From NCBI GenBank assembly GCA_022925895.1, contig JAKSYS010000058.1, positions 88,373 to 152,372 of the forward strand: a stretch of DNA of 64,000 nt, given 5' to 3'. The translations under genes and the position numbers were made by a program. The notes below the pieces were generated by a model. That model was not told the DNA's origin and did not search any database. It worked only from the letters and a program-made list of their open reading frames with translations. Below, in pieces: positions 34,051 to 46,174 of this stretch (the stretch's first letter is position 1; each line of letters opens with the position of its first letter). This DNA is from Fragilaria crotonensis. Taxonomy: Eukaryota > Bacillariophyta > Fragilariophyceae > Fragilariales > Fragilariaceae.

Positions 34051-35861
34051 TCAGTTTGGCTGGACGGACGCCCCCTGTCCGTCGTGACCAGCATGATAGG
34101 GTGGAGGATACCGAGCAATCTGACTAGCACCTTGTTGTGGTGGCAATGGTTGTTTCATGTGTGACAAGCTCCAAGAGGGTAGAAGTGGCGCGTACATTGG
34201 TGGTCCATTCCATATGGGAGGACTGAACCTTGGAAGTGCACGCACTACATATTGTTGACGCCAGACGGCAACTACCGTCGGGCAGGAGAGGTGCGACGAG
34301 TTATGAAATGGAGGACGAAAGGGAATTCCCACTCCCCCTGCAAAAGATTCGTGGCCATGAATGTTATGAGATCCCTGCGGCGCCCGCGATGGTGGTGGGC
34401 CGGGTGGTCCAACCAATCTCATTCGCTTGTTCATGACAAATTCCGATTGTTCTGCTGTAGCTTGGGAGGATTGCTTGCTATCGCTATAGTTGTGGCTCTG
34501 CGTCGGTGTGGGTACCACCATTGGTGCACGTGGGTATCCGCCCTTGATACCGCGATGCATGCGCAAAGGTGGACGCCAGCATAGTCGTTGTAGCTGCTGC
34601 TGCTGTTGCTTTTGAGGGTTTTGCTCTGCTTGAAATGCTTCAGGTTGTTGTTGATTTTGCTGTTGCGCTTGTTGCTCCTTCTGAATTGCAGCAGGTGGTA
34701 GTTGCAAGGAAGGAACATCGACTTGCTTGCCTTGGGTCTGGATGAGGGGGAGTTATAGGAGGTGATCGTATCATCATGGGCATTGTGAGCATAGGATGAT
34801 GATCAACGTCTGTCCCCAGGACTGGCGAGAAAGGTCGTTTGCGAGGCGCTGGAGACAAAAGCACTGGATCCAGATCAATGAACTCGGAACAAGAGGAATC
34901 GCTTCGATCATCATCATCATAATCATTGAGGTCCTCTGGCGGGTATCGTTGCCGTTGTTCTTCGAGTCTCTTTTCAAGTGTTGCGAAGCACCCCATGATA
35001 TTGACCATCATTTTTCCCAACGGAGTTGCCTCTTCGTCAGCGGTGAGTGTTGGTACTGTGAGAGCTCCGCCAATATCAAGGAGAGCCGATACGTTATTTG
35101 AATAGTCATCCAAGTCCACCGCGAGGTCTGTCTCGGCGGTGCTTGTAGCACGATCACCTGCATGATCGTCCAACATGCAACAGAGAGATAGTGAAGCTGC
35201 CATTTCCCCCCGCTCCAATGGATGTAAGATCCGCCATCTTGGATATATCGTCTGATGATACAATTGTTGGCGTGTTTTTCCTTTCCTGATCGACAAGTTT
35301 CTCTCGAGAAGTCCTCATCCACTTATCGTATTCTCTCATGAAATCTGCTTTCGACCTGTCCTTGCCGACGCGATACTTCTGCAAGTGGCTCTTGATCTTC
35401 TCCTTAGTAATTCCCTTCTCTGACAGAGTTGATAACCCATCCTTCATGTTTTCAATAATGACACTGGGCGACGCCTTTTGGAGTCCAATCTCAAAGACAT
35501 TCGCGACAAGGGCACGATGACTCTCCATGGTCCAGCTGGTTCTCGAACAACTACATGGATTGGATTGTACTGTTGTGTCAGTGTCGGGAGTGTCTTCCAA
35601 CGGTAATAAACTGCAACAGAAGTTGTTCATGTTGTTGTAATTGGAGCATGTCGTTCGTGAATTTTCAGGAGACGACGGTGGAGAACTTTCGACGCTAGTG
35701 TCAGAAGCGAGAATCTTGTGGGGTGCGGGGAAGGATCTGACGTTCAACGTCGGTATCGGCAGAGGTGCTTTCGATATCGATGACGATGCCATATGTGTGG
35801 AAGATGTGGGTAGGTGTTGACAATCTGGTGTTGTCGCAAGATGTTGAGGACTCATACTCAT
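34051..35861 (-). pseudogene. GARP/SHLQKY-type Myb transcription regulator (frame breaks)
   Basis: From ATG 35861 there is a Ser/Pro/Thr-rich N-terminus, then a single Myb-like domain with HRALVANVFEIGLQKASPSV, KGITKEKIKSHLQKYRVGKD: the SHLQKY helix of GARP/ARR-B-like regulators, which contact DNA as monomers. After FMREYDKWMRTSREK the frame changes at a C6 run (35206-35211 on the + strand) to EMAASLSLCCMLDD, with an acidic segment and ATLEKRLEEQRQRYPPEDL. A second change near 34715-34760 leads to a Gln-rich stretch (QKEQQAQQQNQQQ) and a Pro-rich tail to 34051, plausible activation domains. Both changes are single-base insertions, or unrecognised introns. Tail-to-tail with the cullin gene, 171 bp apart. 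Confidence 0.72.
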
Positions 35862-38800
35862 AGGATAGTCCTGGTCATCAACAAGATTCTAACACCTTGC
35901 CCTTGGAAGTAATGAAAAATACCGAAATCTACTTAGGGTAACAAAATTGTGACACCGAGGGCTTATTATTACGAGAAGTTCTCGAGTCCTGGTTGCATTA
36001 TTGCTCGCATGAGTTCCAGGTATTTCGTTCACAGTACAATTGTCATATGGGTGGCTGAGGTGGCTGCTACCTGGTACTCCTAGATCCTAAGCTATCGTAC
36101 TCCAATCCAAGAAATCGGAACATAATTTACGTACTTGTCATGCTACAGAAACTATAACAATACACCTGGTGGCCAACAAAGGTCGGTGGTAAAAATTCTC
36201 AACAACCCCGTGCGGGTGACGGGGGGAAAGTGCGAATCTGAGAAGATTCATGGAAGATTCATTGTTCGGTTTGCACTTGCAAATTATGCAGGCTGCATCA
36301 GTTCTCACCAACCACTTCCGTCACGTGCAAAACCGATTTACTTAGGGTGTCATGCGTCACCAAATTCGGAATGCAGGTGCATCAACCTAGTATCTATCGA
36401 GTCGTTGAGTCAGACAACAAGTTCTGGGTCTAGTACAAAAACCAATTTTTAACACCTCAGGATGATAAATCTTGTCCTAGGAGTATTCGGACATCTTTTG
36501 CGACGAATATAAACGTCGTGAAATTGTCGTGTCTCATGGAATTCGAAAGAACGGTGTCGTCCGATCTTTCCTGGCCATACATTCGTTGTATTTTTGGCGT
36601 GTGACTTTTCCTGTCTACTAATTCTACACCACTCGAGAGTCGAGAGTTCCAACGACAGATGTTTCCGGTATGAGATATGTCGACATCACGACCTGTTGTA
36701 ACATATCATACGTCCATGCAATCGCAGAATGCAGCGTAGCTTCGACACAAACGCGACACAGTGCTCTCTCTAGCTACGGTAGGACCACAAAACTAAAAAA
36801 TCGTTCTGGGTGCCGGGGGGTCCCAAGCATACATCCTTCAACAAATGGCGGGACCCCTGCGTCACTGTGTCAAATTCCTCGACCAGAATTCGAAAGCACT
36901 CCCAACGGACCTCGAACACGTGTGCAATATGGCGTAACACCGTGAAATAAGTACTGTACCATGTACGGGTAGTCTGGTAGTGTACTTGTCCAAAATCCAG
37001 ACATTGTATTGCAGATAGCAGGTACTTGTACTGGTACGTACCTGGTACTCGAGTACCAGCCGGTAGCATACACCCACTTGAGACTTGATACTATCACCGG
37101 AGATGATACTCTAATCGTAGGATGTAGTACGTAGTACCGTAGGAAAATTACTGTAGGAAGGTTTCACACAAAGTACATGTACCGCCCGCCGTTCTGAGAA
37201 ATCAAGCTACCAGGTACATTGTAATTGTACGCCTGGTACAGTAAATTCGGCACTCGATCGAACGAAAGACAAACTCGTCGAACGTGTCAAATGGCGTTTG
37301 ACATTTCAACTCTTTTGTCGGGTAGTTAGAGATTGGGCAGTACTGTACGCAGGGATTGGAAAAATAATACTGTCCCACGTTGAATCTGGTATTACAGTCC
37401 TCCAGTAGGTAGAATGGTATTGTGCTGTTGCAGTGGGAGGTATTTTGGTATTGAAAAAATCCTTCAGTCCGGTATGAATATAACTTCTCTTCATTTTTCG
37501 AATCGCAGTACTTACTCGGTTCCATTGGTTTCGTCCGGTAGGTATAATGGTAGTAAAAACACTACAGTAACAGTAAACTTCAGTACTACAGTACAGAAAT
37601 GAACCGTAAACACACTGATGCAGGACAGAACATTTATGGAAATTCCGACTGGTATTCCCGAACACCGGAATTCAAAATACTACCGACTAAACTCAGTAGA
37701 AAATAACCAAGGGTCTTGGTTACTGGTTGGTATATTGCAACTCGCAGGTAACCAGTTATTGGGCATCTTAAAAATCACAGTAGTGGCACAGTATAATACC
37801 ATCGGTATTTGGTTACCGGTACCGGTGGTTATTTACTTCCCAATCCCTGACTGTACGGCGTATCGTGTTTCTCATTTCGGTGGATGACCTCACAGTAGCA
37901 CAGTACAACGATGGAATCGTAGTCCAGTGCAGCGTAGGTTTCAATTCACCTACTCCCACTTGACCTTTCATTGTAGAAAATTCCGGCATGCTAACAAAGG
38001 GACGCCATGTCATTTGTAGTGCTCTCAATGAACACTATGGCATGCATTTATAGTTTCAAAGCCAATGGTTGTATGTCTGACGTAGGTTCCCAAGGACACT
38101 TCGTCTCAACAATACATTCGGGTGGTGGGCATGCATGCACTAAGGATCAGTCTTACTGGATGTTACTTCTTGCACAATGTACTGTTCAGGCGTATAGGTC
38201 GAATGTCCCTGATACGGGCATAGTGGTAGTATGTTACATTGACGTCGTTTTCTTAAGGATCAGTCTTACTTCAAGTATAAGCCAAACCGGCCAGAACATT
38301 CCATAGTAACAGCAACTATGATACATTCATACATGTACTGCACTCTTACAACCACCATCCTCATCCTGAGTACTAATACAACTGTTCCACATTAATCAAC
38401 CCAAAACCAAATCAATTACTATGGACTCTCACTTCGGAGCGACCATTTGGCCTCTTGAGGACTCAACCAATCAGTTCTCCTTTATGCATTACTACATGAC
38501 AATTTTCAACAACCATGACTGATTCTGAATATTATCTGTTTATTTCTGAGTGTTTTTTCTAAGCAATGCTCAGTCTTTTTAAAGTTTTTCATGACACCCA
38601 GAAATTCCACTGCTGGCTGATTGCTGCTGAAATGATAATAGAAGCGTGCTTGCTAGTCCACCACCATGTGTAACCCCAGCACCTGATGTTGAGCAGGAGT
38701 CGCCCTTGTAGCATGTCCCTCTTTTTGAGCAGGTGAAAGCATCTAAATAAATTGACTTTGTGAGTTTTAATGTTTCTATCAGACCTTTTGAACTTAAGCT

Positions 38801-39288
38801 ATTTGGTGGCATAATCATGACCAGCTGTAGGAAAACGTAACACAAAAAACTTAATATCAGTTTAACATGCTGCGGCGTCGCTCACTACGGGGCGATCGAC
38901 CCACACGACTAGATACTACCCTCCTTTCCAAAGGATAGGGCCCAGTAGGAAAACGTAACACAGGGTTAGTAATGTCCTCGGAGCAACACAAACTTCAGCG
39001 TGACCAGCTCAAAAGGGGACATATGCAGGCTCCTGTGCAGCATCTATTGTCACTTAAGGAATTGGCTGGTTGATATATTGCAATGTAAACTTCCACATTT
39101 GAAGTCCTAGCATTTCGTGTGTTGGAAAGCAAGGAGGATTGCTTGGCAATCCTCACTGTCACAGCCAAGAAGAATGGTAAGGACACAATTCATCTCCAGC
39201 AACATCACTTACTAGCTAGGTTGCTCAATCCCCTCTCACTTGTGTTTGGACATGCATCTGCTTCTCTACAACATACTACAGCTTTATG
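35862..39288. other. 3.4-kb intergenic region without recognisable genes
   Basis: No credible coding frame on either strand. 36960-37900 is saturated with gtac, ggta and cagtac words. An 18-bp direct repeat (gtaggaaaacgtaacaca) at 38827-38844 and 38945-38962 brackets a GC-richer ~100-bp stretch. Confidence 0.5.
38827..38962. repeat. 18-bp direct repeat bracketing ~100 bp
   Basis: gtaggaaaacgtaacaca occurs at 38827-38844 and 38945-38962. The enclosed stretch (gcggcgtcgctcactacggg... aaaggataggg) is more GC-rich than its surroundings. It could be a small insertion with a long duplication or a local tandem duplication. Confidence 0.45.
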
Positions 39289-39290
39289 TA

Positions 39291-39313
39291 CATCTAAGGG
39301 TGCCAAAACCAAG
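39291..39313 (+). repeat. Left TIR of the 6.9-kb element
   Basis: 23 bp, 22/23 identical to the inverse of 46150-46172. TA immediately outside. Confidence 0.7.
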
Positions 39314-39848
39314 TCGGCTCTTGGATATGAAAAACCAATCATCTTTGATATGATATTTTTTTGCTCATAATGTTTACCTAAAATACAGGTAAAAACTTGG
39401 GACTAAAGAGCTTGTACATCATGTGTATGAAGTGGGTTTCCTCGTATTTCCTGAACTCGGGAAATTTATTTTTCCTGAATTTTTCATCTCTTGCATAGGA
39501 TCTCATACTTTGTATTCCTGAGCTCCAAAATTTCAAATCCTGAAATTCAATGACTCATTTTAACTAGCTTCCAAGTGGAATTCCTGAGCTTTGGGACTCG
39601 AAATATCTGAACTATACCACTTCTTCATTTGTGATCATGAATTTCAATTCCTGAATTTGACATCCGAAAAGAAGAAGTTTGCTGTGTAGTGTGTATGAAG
39701 TAATCACCACAGTAGTTCTGAGCTGACATTGTTCATATAATTGACATACATGTCACGCATTTTAACTTTTGTTGGATATTAGTGTTAATGTGCCTATTCG
39801 TGGCTTTGATGAAGCATTCTTCTATTCATACTAAGTGTCTGATCAATT

Positions 39849-41340
39849 CTAAACTGCCTCCACTTTCACTTCACTGTAGACAAGTTCAGAAGCAAGATGC
39901 CTGGAGTAGTTATCATCCTCCTCATCAGAGTTGTCGTCAAATACATCCATGCACTTGTGTGGGCATTTCTTACCCTTGTCATCAAATTGTTTCCTGACCC
40001 CCTGGCCAGACTCCTTTTTCCTTCTCGACAGAAACATTTTTAGTAGTTCCTGGTTGAATGTTTGGGCTGATTTCTTTCTATCATTCTTGATGGCCATGTA
40101 TAATTCATCGTATTTCCTCATTCCAGCCTGTGACCAATCACAGCCTCCCCCATTATCATGAGCACCCTTGTTCCTGGAGAATGTGTAAAGTGGTGGCTGC
40201 GGAACATGAGAAAAGATTGGTCAGAATTTAGGATGTGGTTTTTTCATTTCACTTATCATAGTGTAACTTACGGGTAGGTTTTTGTTGTCCTCATCTGTCC
40301 ATGTATCGATTTGCTGTTTCCAACAAGTGATAACAAAGCAAGTCAGTTAGTTCCTTGTTGTTTGTTCTGTGACAAACCACTCGGATAAACTTACCATTTT
40401 CTCTGTCTTTACTAATTTGGCAAACCACCTCTTCCCATAGTTGATCAGGCACAGCAAAATGAATGCTTCATTACTTATGGACAGGATTTTCTTGCTCCAT
40501 ACTTTCCTGTCAGTTGTTGCACAGTGGTTCTCCATGTTGTTGATAATGTTATTCCACTTGCTGCTGCCGAGTAAGTGTCTATGATTTGGGCATTGTAGCA
40601 GATGTTATCCCTCATCTTGAGGAGGTAACTGGTTTCATCCTTGCATCCACTGTACAGGCTGTGTCCATATGTTCCTAAATGGGAAGTGAATCCCCTGAAT
40701 GCAAGGTGTTTGATGTTGACAGCAAGTGGGTGTGAGTATGCTCGGGACTTGGCAAAGTACACCCACTTCAAATCCTCACCTTTGAATTTCATTTGCATGT
40801 TTTTTATTGCATTGTTCCGAAGATCAGTGTGTGTTTTTACAACTATTCTCCGCATCCCAAGCCACCAGTTTTCGGTTCCTCGAATGTTTGTGTACTTCAT
40901 GATAAAGCCACAAAGTGTTTTCTCATCTTCACTGAAATGAGAATGATAGTCTTTTTGATAGAACTTCCAAATAGAGAACACGTGTTTTTTCATGCAAGTC
41001 TTGATCATACTGATTTGATTCTCTTCTGAGATTTCCGTCATGCTCATGTCCATTAAGCTGCTTAGCCCTGGAACCGATGATGTTAGTTGGCTGTCACTTG
41101 ATTCCCCGACTTTAATAGTTGAAGGTAGGGATGGTGGATTTCCGTATGCATGCTTCCATCCTTGTTTTGCATCCATTTTCCGTGGCACCAACTCCTCCTC
41201 CTCCTTGTTGTCACTTTGAATCAGATCATTGGGATCTGTGGTCACTGTTGCACGCCTTTTATGAACTCTCTCCTTTGTTTCCTAGAGCTGGGCTTTAAGG
41301 CAGTGATGCCTGCTGCTGTTTCCTGTGGCATTGATGCCAT
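39849..41340 (-). pseudogene. Three-exon gene of unrecognised family inside TIR element
   Basis: ATG at 41340 (MASMPQETAAG). Exon 1 41340-40395, intron GTAAGT...CAG (40394-40314), exon 2 40313-40272 (14 codons: QIDTWTDEDNKNLP), intron GTAAGT...GCAG (40271-40197), exon 3 40196-39849. The phases agree across both introns. Exon 1 has IVVKTHTDLRNNAIKNMQMK and, near its end, DRKVWSKKILSISNEAFILL followed by LINYGKRW. Exon 3 has GCDWSQAGMRKYDELYMAIK and a Lys-rich then acidic tail. I believe related sequences are multi-copy in diatom genomes but cannot assign a domain. Exon 1 holds two single-base breaks: a short A-run (coding strand) near 41255-41260 and one near 40560-40590. Role in the element unknown; a DNA-binding or structural role is only a guess. 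Confidence 0.55.
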
Positions 41341-41602
41341 GGTCGTATTTGTGCTTGCTTGTTGTTGGAAAAACTTTTGATGGTGCACCAAATTTTGAAC
41401 ACTGGAAATCCTTTTGTGGGATAGTATTTTGCGACCATTTGAATTTTGTACCAAGTACCAAGTTCGTAGGTAGGTTCTACACATTCATGCAGAGGTTTTG
41501 AATTTTGAATTCATACCACACCCCTTCATTTTTACATACACCAAAAATGTACCAAAAGTACATGTACAATTTGAATGCATGCTTTCCCAAAATTCTGTGC
41601 TG

Positions 41603-42056
41603 GTGTGCAGCAGTGCATGACATCTGAGATAAAAACGGTACCCGAAGCCGCAGCCGGCCGATTTTTTGCAGAGGCTTTTGGCCGCATCCGGCCGTATGCC
41701 AATATGTGAGCCTGGCCGTACCCGTCTGCAGTCCGACAGTCCCTGCCCGCACAGGGCCGCAGCCGGACTGTCCCTGCCCGTACCCGGACCCGGCCGCAGT
41801 CGTAAGGAAGTACAGTACATAGTACAAACATAGTACACAGTACTGTACTGACAGTACGTTGTCAGCAACCACCGTACCCGTGAAAAATGACAGGTGATCC
41901 GCCCTTTACCCGCGATTGGCCAAAAGTGATAGGAATCGACCGGAGCCGGCCGGAACCGGCCGGGACAGAAATACGCAGCCGCCCAAAATCACGGCCGGCC
42001 CGCGGTTTCCGGCCGGCTGCGGCTAACGGGCCCCGATGTCATGCACTGGTGTGCAG
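41603..42056. mobile_element. GC-rich hAT-type MITE nested in the 6.9-kb element
   Basis: Element 41611-42048 (438 bp) with 14-bp perfect terminal inverted repeats (cagtgcatgacatc) and an 8-bp target duplication gtgtgcag at 41603-41610 and 42049-42056. An 8-bp duplication and a CAGTG start are hAT signatures. Just inside the ends agccgcagccggccg (41646-41660) is inverted at 42010-42024, and the interior is full of ggccg/ccggcc words and cagtactgtac near 41840. It encodes nothing credible, so it is non-autonomous. Confidence 0.85.
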
Positions 42057-42088
42057 TGAATCTGTGCCCTGTCATCTTTTGACATCTC

Positions 42089-43305
42089 ATGTTCACTTCA
42101 CTTGTCCTCTTCAAAATGTTGTCCTCAAAGGCACCCCTGCTCTTCTGTCAAAACCCCTTCTGCCTGAAGTTCAACAAGAAACCATTTTCCAATCAAGCAG
42201 CATATACACAGCATATTGATAGAAACATCGCGTGCTATAATTTCATTGTGAAGAAATCACACCTTGCAGCAACACATGGTGCTTCTGTTTCACACCGTCG
42301 CCGTCTTCATGAGGATGGGAATGTCACATGCACAAGTAACAAAAGGCCTGCTGCCCTTTTAAGGTGACATTTGGTGAATGATCCCTGCATGGATTTTGTT
42401 GGCACAGACAACCTTCTGCAGTACAACCTTCTGTTGAAAGCACTTCTTGTGAGGATATTGAGGACTGCAACAAAAGTGATGATTTGTCCGTGTTAAGTAA
42501 TGACCCAAACATTCTTACCTGTACCAATTCTGCACTTGATGAAGATGTGGAAGCCCCATCATTCATGTGTACTACCGATCAGAAATGGACTGTTTCTCTC
42601 CTCAAGATCCTGGACCATGTCAATGTACCTGACTACACTTTTGGTGAAGTTCTGGAGTGGACACTGGGCACGCTCTGCATCTGCTGATAATTATTCTTAC
42701 AACCCAGTGGGTGGACTCTCACGTGCCAAAAACGTTGATGCCCTAATCAACTCAGTTTGTAATGGGAAGAAACTGCTTCCCTTTGTACAAAGAGTGGATG
42801 TAGATCATGGCTCTCCATCTGATGTGATATGTTTTGATTTCGCTTCACAGTTGCTTAGTTTGCTGCAAAATCCAAGCATTATGACTGCAGAAAACCTTGC
42901 AATTGATATGGACAATGTTGTGTTGGAGCCAGATGCACACCATCCAACCATGAGGACTCTCATTCTGATCAGAATCAAATCGGGTGGGACCAGTCATTCA
43001 TGGGAGGATTTAGTAGGAGGAGTGGTGTTGGCATCAGCGACAACACTTTTATCACACAGTGCCCATGATGACCTTACTTGACAAAGCTTAATGTGGCAAG
43101 CGAGCATCATTCACTTCTTCTGACAGAGATTGTATACTACACTCTGAAAAGAGCAAAACCAAGAAGTCCATGGGCACAACGCGGACTCATGCACAGCAGA
43201 CGCTTGCTTCCAAGCGTGAAGTGCAAAGACAACTCATCAACATGTACAAAACTCACGCAGAAGTTACTCCATCAAGATATTGGCAATCATGATCAGCACA
43301 CATAA
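42089..43305 (+). pseudogene. Decayed transposon-type gene, family not named
   Basis: Pieces in three frames. 42089-42367 carries a degenerate zinc-finger-like start (CQNPFCLKF...AAYTQHIDRN). 42484-42687 has WTVSLLKILDHVNVPDYTFG, and the next frame (within 42500-43081) continues ARSASADNYSYNPVGGLSRA, KKLLPFVQRVDVDHGSPSDV, ICFDFASQLLSLLQNPSIM, AENLAID. The succession resembles a family repeated in diatom and fungal genomes with C2H2-like start and a YxFxPxGGLSRxxNVD block, usually linked to large DNA transposons. I cannot name the superfamily. Downstream (43078-43305 and around 43330-43540) only scraps remain. Divergent from the gene at 39849-41340. Confidence 0.5.
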
Positions 43306-44296
43306 GCTGTCACAACAAATTGGTTCTCAGCCAATGCTTCCATTTTCCGTGAAAGCTACCGGAGGATTAAGCAGCGCGGAGTAGTATGCGATCCATTTGA
43401 GATTATTTCGACAATGGTGAATTTGGCTTTGGCCACAAGTTCCATCCAACAGTACTTTGCGATGGCTACTACACCTCCCAATGTGGAGCCCATCTGTGTG
43501 AGTCAAATGCCCCTTTGTCATAGGCACGTAAAATAGATTTGGTTTTTTGCTGGCATGGATTGGGAGTGGAAGTGGCATCAGTAGCTTGAGGAGCTTTGCA
43601 ATCATCCAGTTCCTCCAACTTTTTGATGCTTTGCTCCGTACTGGAATAAATGTGTATGATTTGTTTGTTGGCTGTTTTTCCTGGACAGGGCGGGGGATGA
43701 ATTTACACCTCATTCATAGCAACTGCTGGTTTGCGAGAGACTTGGGACAGTGATGGATTGTGCAACATTTTGCTGGTTTAAATAAGAATGATCTTGCAAC
43801 TGGCTTGTGTGTATACAACTCTTGAGCATGCAAACAGACAACTGACAAACAGAACCTGTACCGGTAGATCAACCTGGTTTGATTCACTCATATCAATATC
43901 AATGAGAATCTCTCGCAGGTGACCGAATAAAGATTCTGAAGGTCTGATTGCCTTACATGCTCAATCGAAGCACACAAACAGAAGAAGCACATATTCCATC
44001 AAAGCACAACAAAATGAGGCACTCAACATTCATTGTCACAAGCAGCCTCCTAAAAGAAAAAGCAGAACAAAGGCGGGACAATGTGAGATTGAATGCAAAA
44101 CAACAACAAGAAAGAACAATAGTACCAGCCTGCCTGTAACCAATACGATGAAGCAGCAGCATACTGCTGCCAGCGTATTGTAGAAGTACATCGGGATGAA
44201 GGTGCCACAGGACAAGTACAATGACGTATCTTTGTCTTCAACTGGACAGGAACATCAGCAGCTGTACTAGTACTGCTGATGTACAATGCCATCACC

Positions 44297-44506
44297 ACAG
44301 TACTGTACAATGCAGCAGTGTCATAGCGGAGTAGAGGGGAGATCAGTAGAAGTACTACTGGTCTACCGTAGCCTCAGGCTACTCCGAATACTGCAGTCCA
44401 TTGTCATGAGTACTGTAGGTAACACAGTACTGTACAATGCAGCAGTATCACAGTGGAGGAGTGTACTGGAGTACTGGAGTAGTAGTACTGGTTCACCGTA
44501 GCCTCA
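44297..44506. repeat. Two imperfect copies of an ~80-bp sequence
   Basis: acagtactgtacaatgcagc... to ...accgtagcctca at 44297-44376 and 44424-44506, offset about 127 bp. Both are inside the TIR element and rich in cagtactg. Confidence 0.6.
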
Positions 44507-45959
44507 AAGATACTCCAAGTACTACAGTACTACAGTACTGCGGTCGGTGATCGGTGATACCGAAATGAGTACTGTACGTAGGAGGCAGTACCCACACAAC
44601 AGGAGCACCTCAAAAACTCATCATGAGTGTTGATTGATTGAACAAATCAATCAACACTCAAACAATCACCAGGAACAACTCACCAACAAGGAGAGCAAAG
44701 TGTGCTTGGTGGGAAGAGGAAGAAGGGGCGAAGGTGCCGAAGAATGGAGTATTCAATGTGGGGTGACAGCAAGTGGTGGAGTTCAGAAAACAACGAACGA
44801 ATTGATGTGATACTTCGCACAAAAATTCACAGGTAGGGTTCTACGAAGCGCAATACCATGGCTGCATAAGTTTGCATTTTCGAAGCCAGTAGAAATGTAC
44901 AGCATGCACTGGTATTGGTGATGAAAGAAAAAATCAGTATATATGACATGTTCCACCTACAATACCTTTTTTACGTAAGATCTACTGCGTAGTATCATGT
45001 TCTCTCTACGAACAAACAACAAACCAGAAGTACTCGTAGTACGGAATGCCGTTCTACGTTCTACGGATCGCTCTCGCATGCGCAAGAACGGTGTATCATA
45101 AAACGCGCAGACACTTGGCATCATTTGTCATACGAGTAGCTACAGTACGCAATACATGTACACCACCTTACCATTTACATGAAGCACCGTACCAGTACCA
45201 TTCCGTTAATAAACAGTACTCGGAGTAACTGGTAGTAGTACTCCGTACACGACACCATAAACCGCGCCATATCATACCGTATGCCACCATACCATACGCA
45301 TACTGCACCATAGACAGTACACTACACAAGAACTGTAGTTCACCATACGACGTACAAGTACTCGGAGTACACCATAAAAACTGACAGTATTGCTCCAGTA
45401 GGATGGACTCCGTACCACAAACAACACACAACGCACAACAACGTACGGTACTATGTATGAACCATACCAGGGCTTGTAGTACGCCACTACGCCACTTAAT
45501 GCTGATACACAAAACCATGCAGCACACCATACGATACACCGCAACGCCTGGTGCCATGCACAACAAGCATACGAACCATACACAATACAAACAATACACC
45601 ACCATCCTTCATATTCCGGAGTTCGGACTACAAGTACTTGTATATCATACGTAGTACTACTACCATATAACCCAGTGTGCGATAGACGCGATAAACCATA
45701 CTACCATACTTCGTGGTAGAACGTAGACCGTCTACAGTAGACCATGAAATGCGTGTAAACAATAGAACACCGAATATTGCACCAAATACCGTATGTCAGA
45801 AACTGTAAAAAGCTGTATTACTGTACTCGTATACTGTATGGCGCACAGAAGCAACACTCCGTACACAATACACAATCTACAATACACCATGCTCCAGTAC
45901 ATCGTAAACAGCGCATACAGTACCAGCATTTTTATTGATGTCGAAATAATGAAGAAAAA
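44507..45959. other. Low-complexity right interior of TIR element
   Basis: No gene. 45000-45930 is dominated by tac/gtac/ccatac words, which produce long but meaningless Tyr/Cys/Val-rich frames. 45960-46110 has repeated ttcagg/cctgaa words close to the right TIR. Confidence 0.45.
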
Positions 45960-46149
45960 AGCTCAGGAATAATACTGCAGTAGTTCAGGAGTGAAAAATT
46001 TTCTTCATAAAAATGAGGAAACTGCAAACTTCCAAATCCTGAACTAAACAAATAAACCTGAACAACACTTCAGGAATCCTGAACTACATTTGGGAATCCT
46101 GAAATTTTTCCAATACATATGAGAAAAAATTCTTGTATCAACTATGGTA

Positions 46150-46172
46150 CTTAGTTTTGGCACCCTTAGATG
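46150..46172 (-). repeat. Right TIR of the 6.9-kb element
   Basis: 23 bp, inverse of 39291-39313 with one mismatch; followed by TA (46173-46174). Confidence 0.7.
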
Positions 46173-46174
46173 TA

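Larger units (their letters stand above)
39291..46172. mobile_element. ~6.9-kb TIR-bounded DNA element of unclear superfamily
   Basis: catctaagggtgccaaaacc and three more bases at 39291-39313 recur inverted at 46150-46172 with 22 of 23 positions matching, and each outer end is next to TA (39289-39290; 46173-46174). Inside both ends are many copies of cctgaa/ttcagg words (39440-39660 and 45960-46110), as in transposase-binding subterminal regions. The interior holds a spliced gene on the - strand (39849-41340), a decayed gene on the + strand (42089-43305) and a nested hAT-type MITE. Tc1/mariner-like termini and a TA duplication are suggested, but the genes are not Tc1-like transposases. Repeat-only evidence would also fit two related solo ends. 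Confidence 0.6.

Noticed and set aside
41485-41872. Overlapping frames in the GC-rich stretch
   Set aside because: They fall inside the hAT-type MITE and its flank; long frames are expected from GC-rich DNA with few stop codons, in three frames at once.
45168-45930. Long Tyr/Cys/Val-rich frames
   Set aside because: Translation of gtac/tac low-complexity DNA; no domain and several frames open at once.
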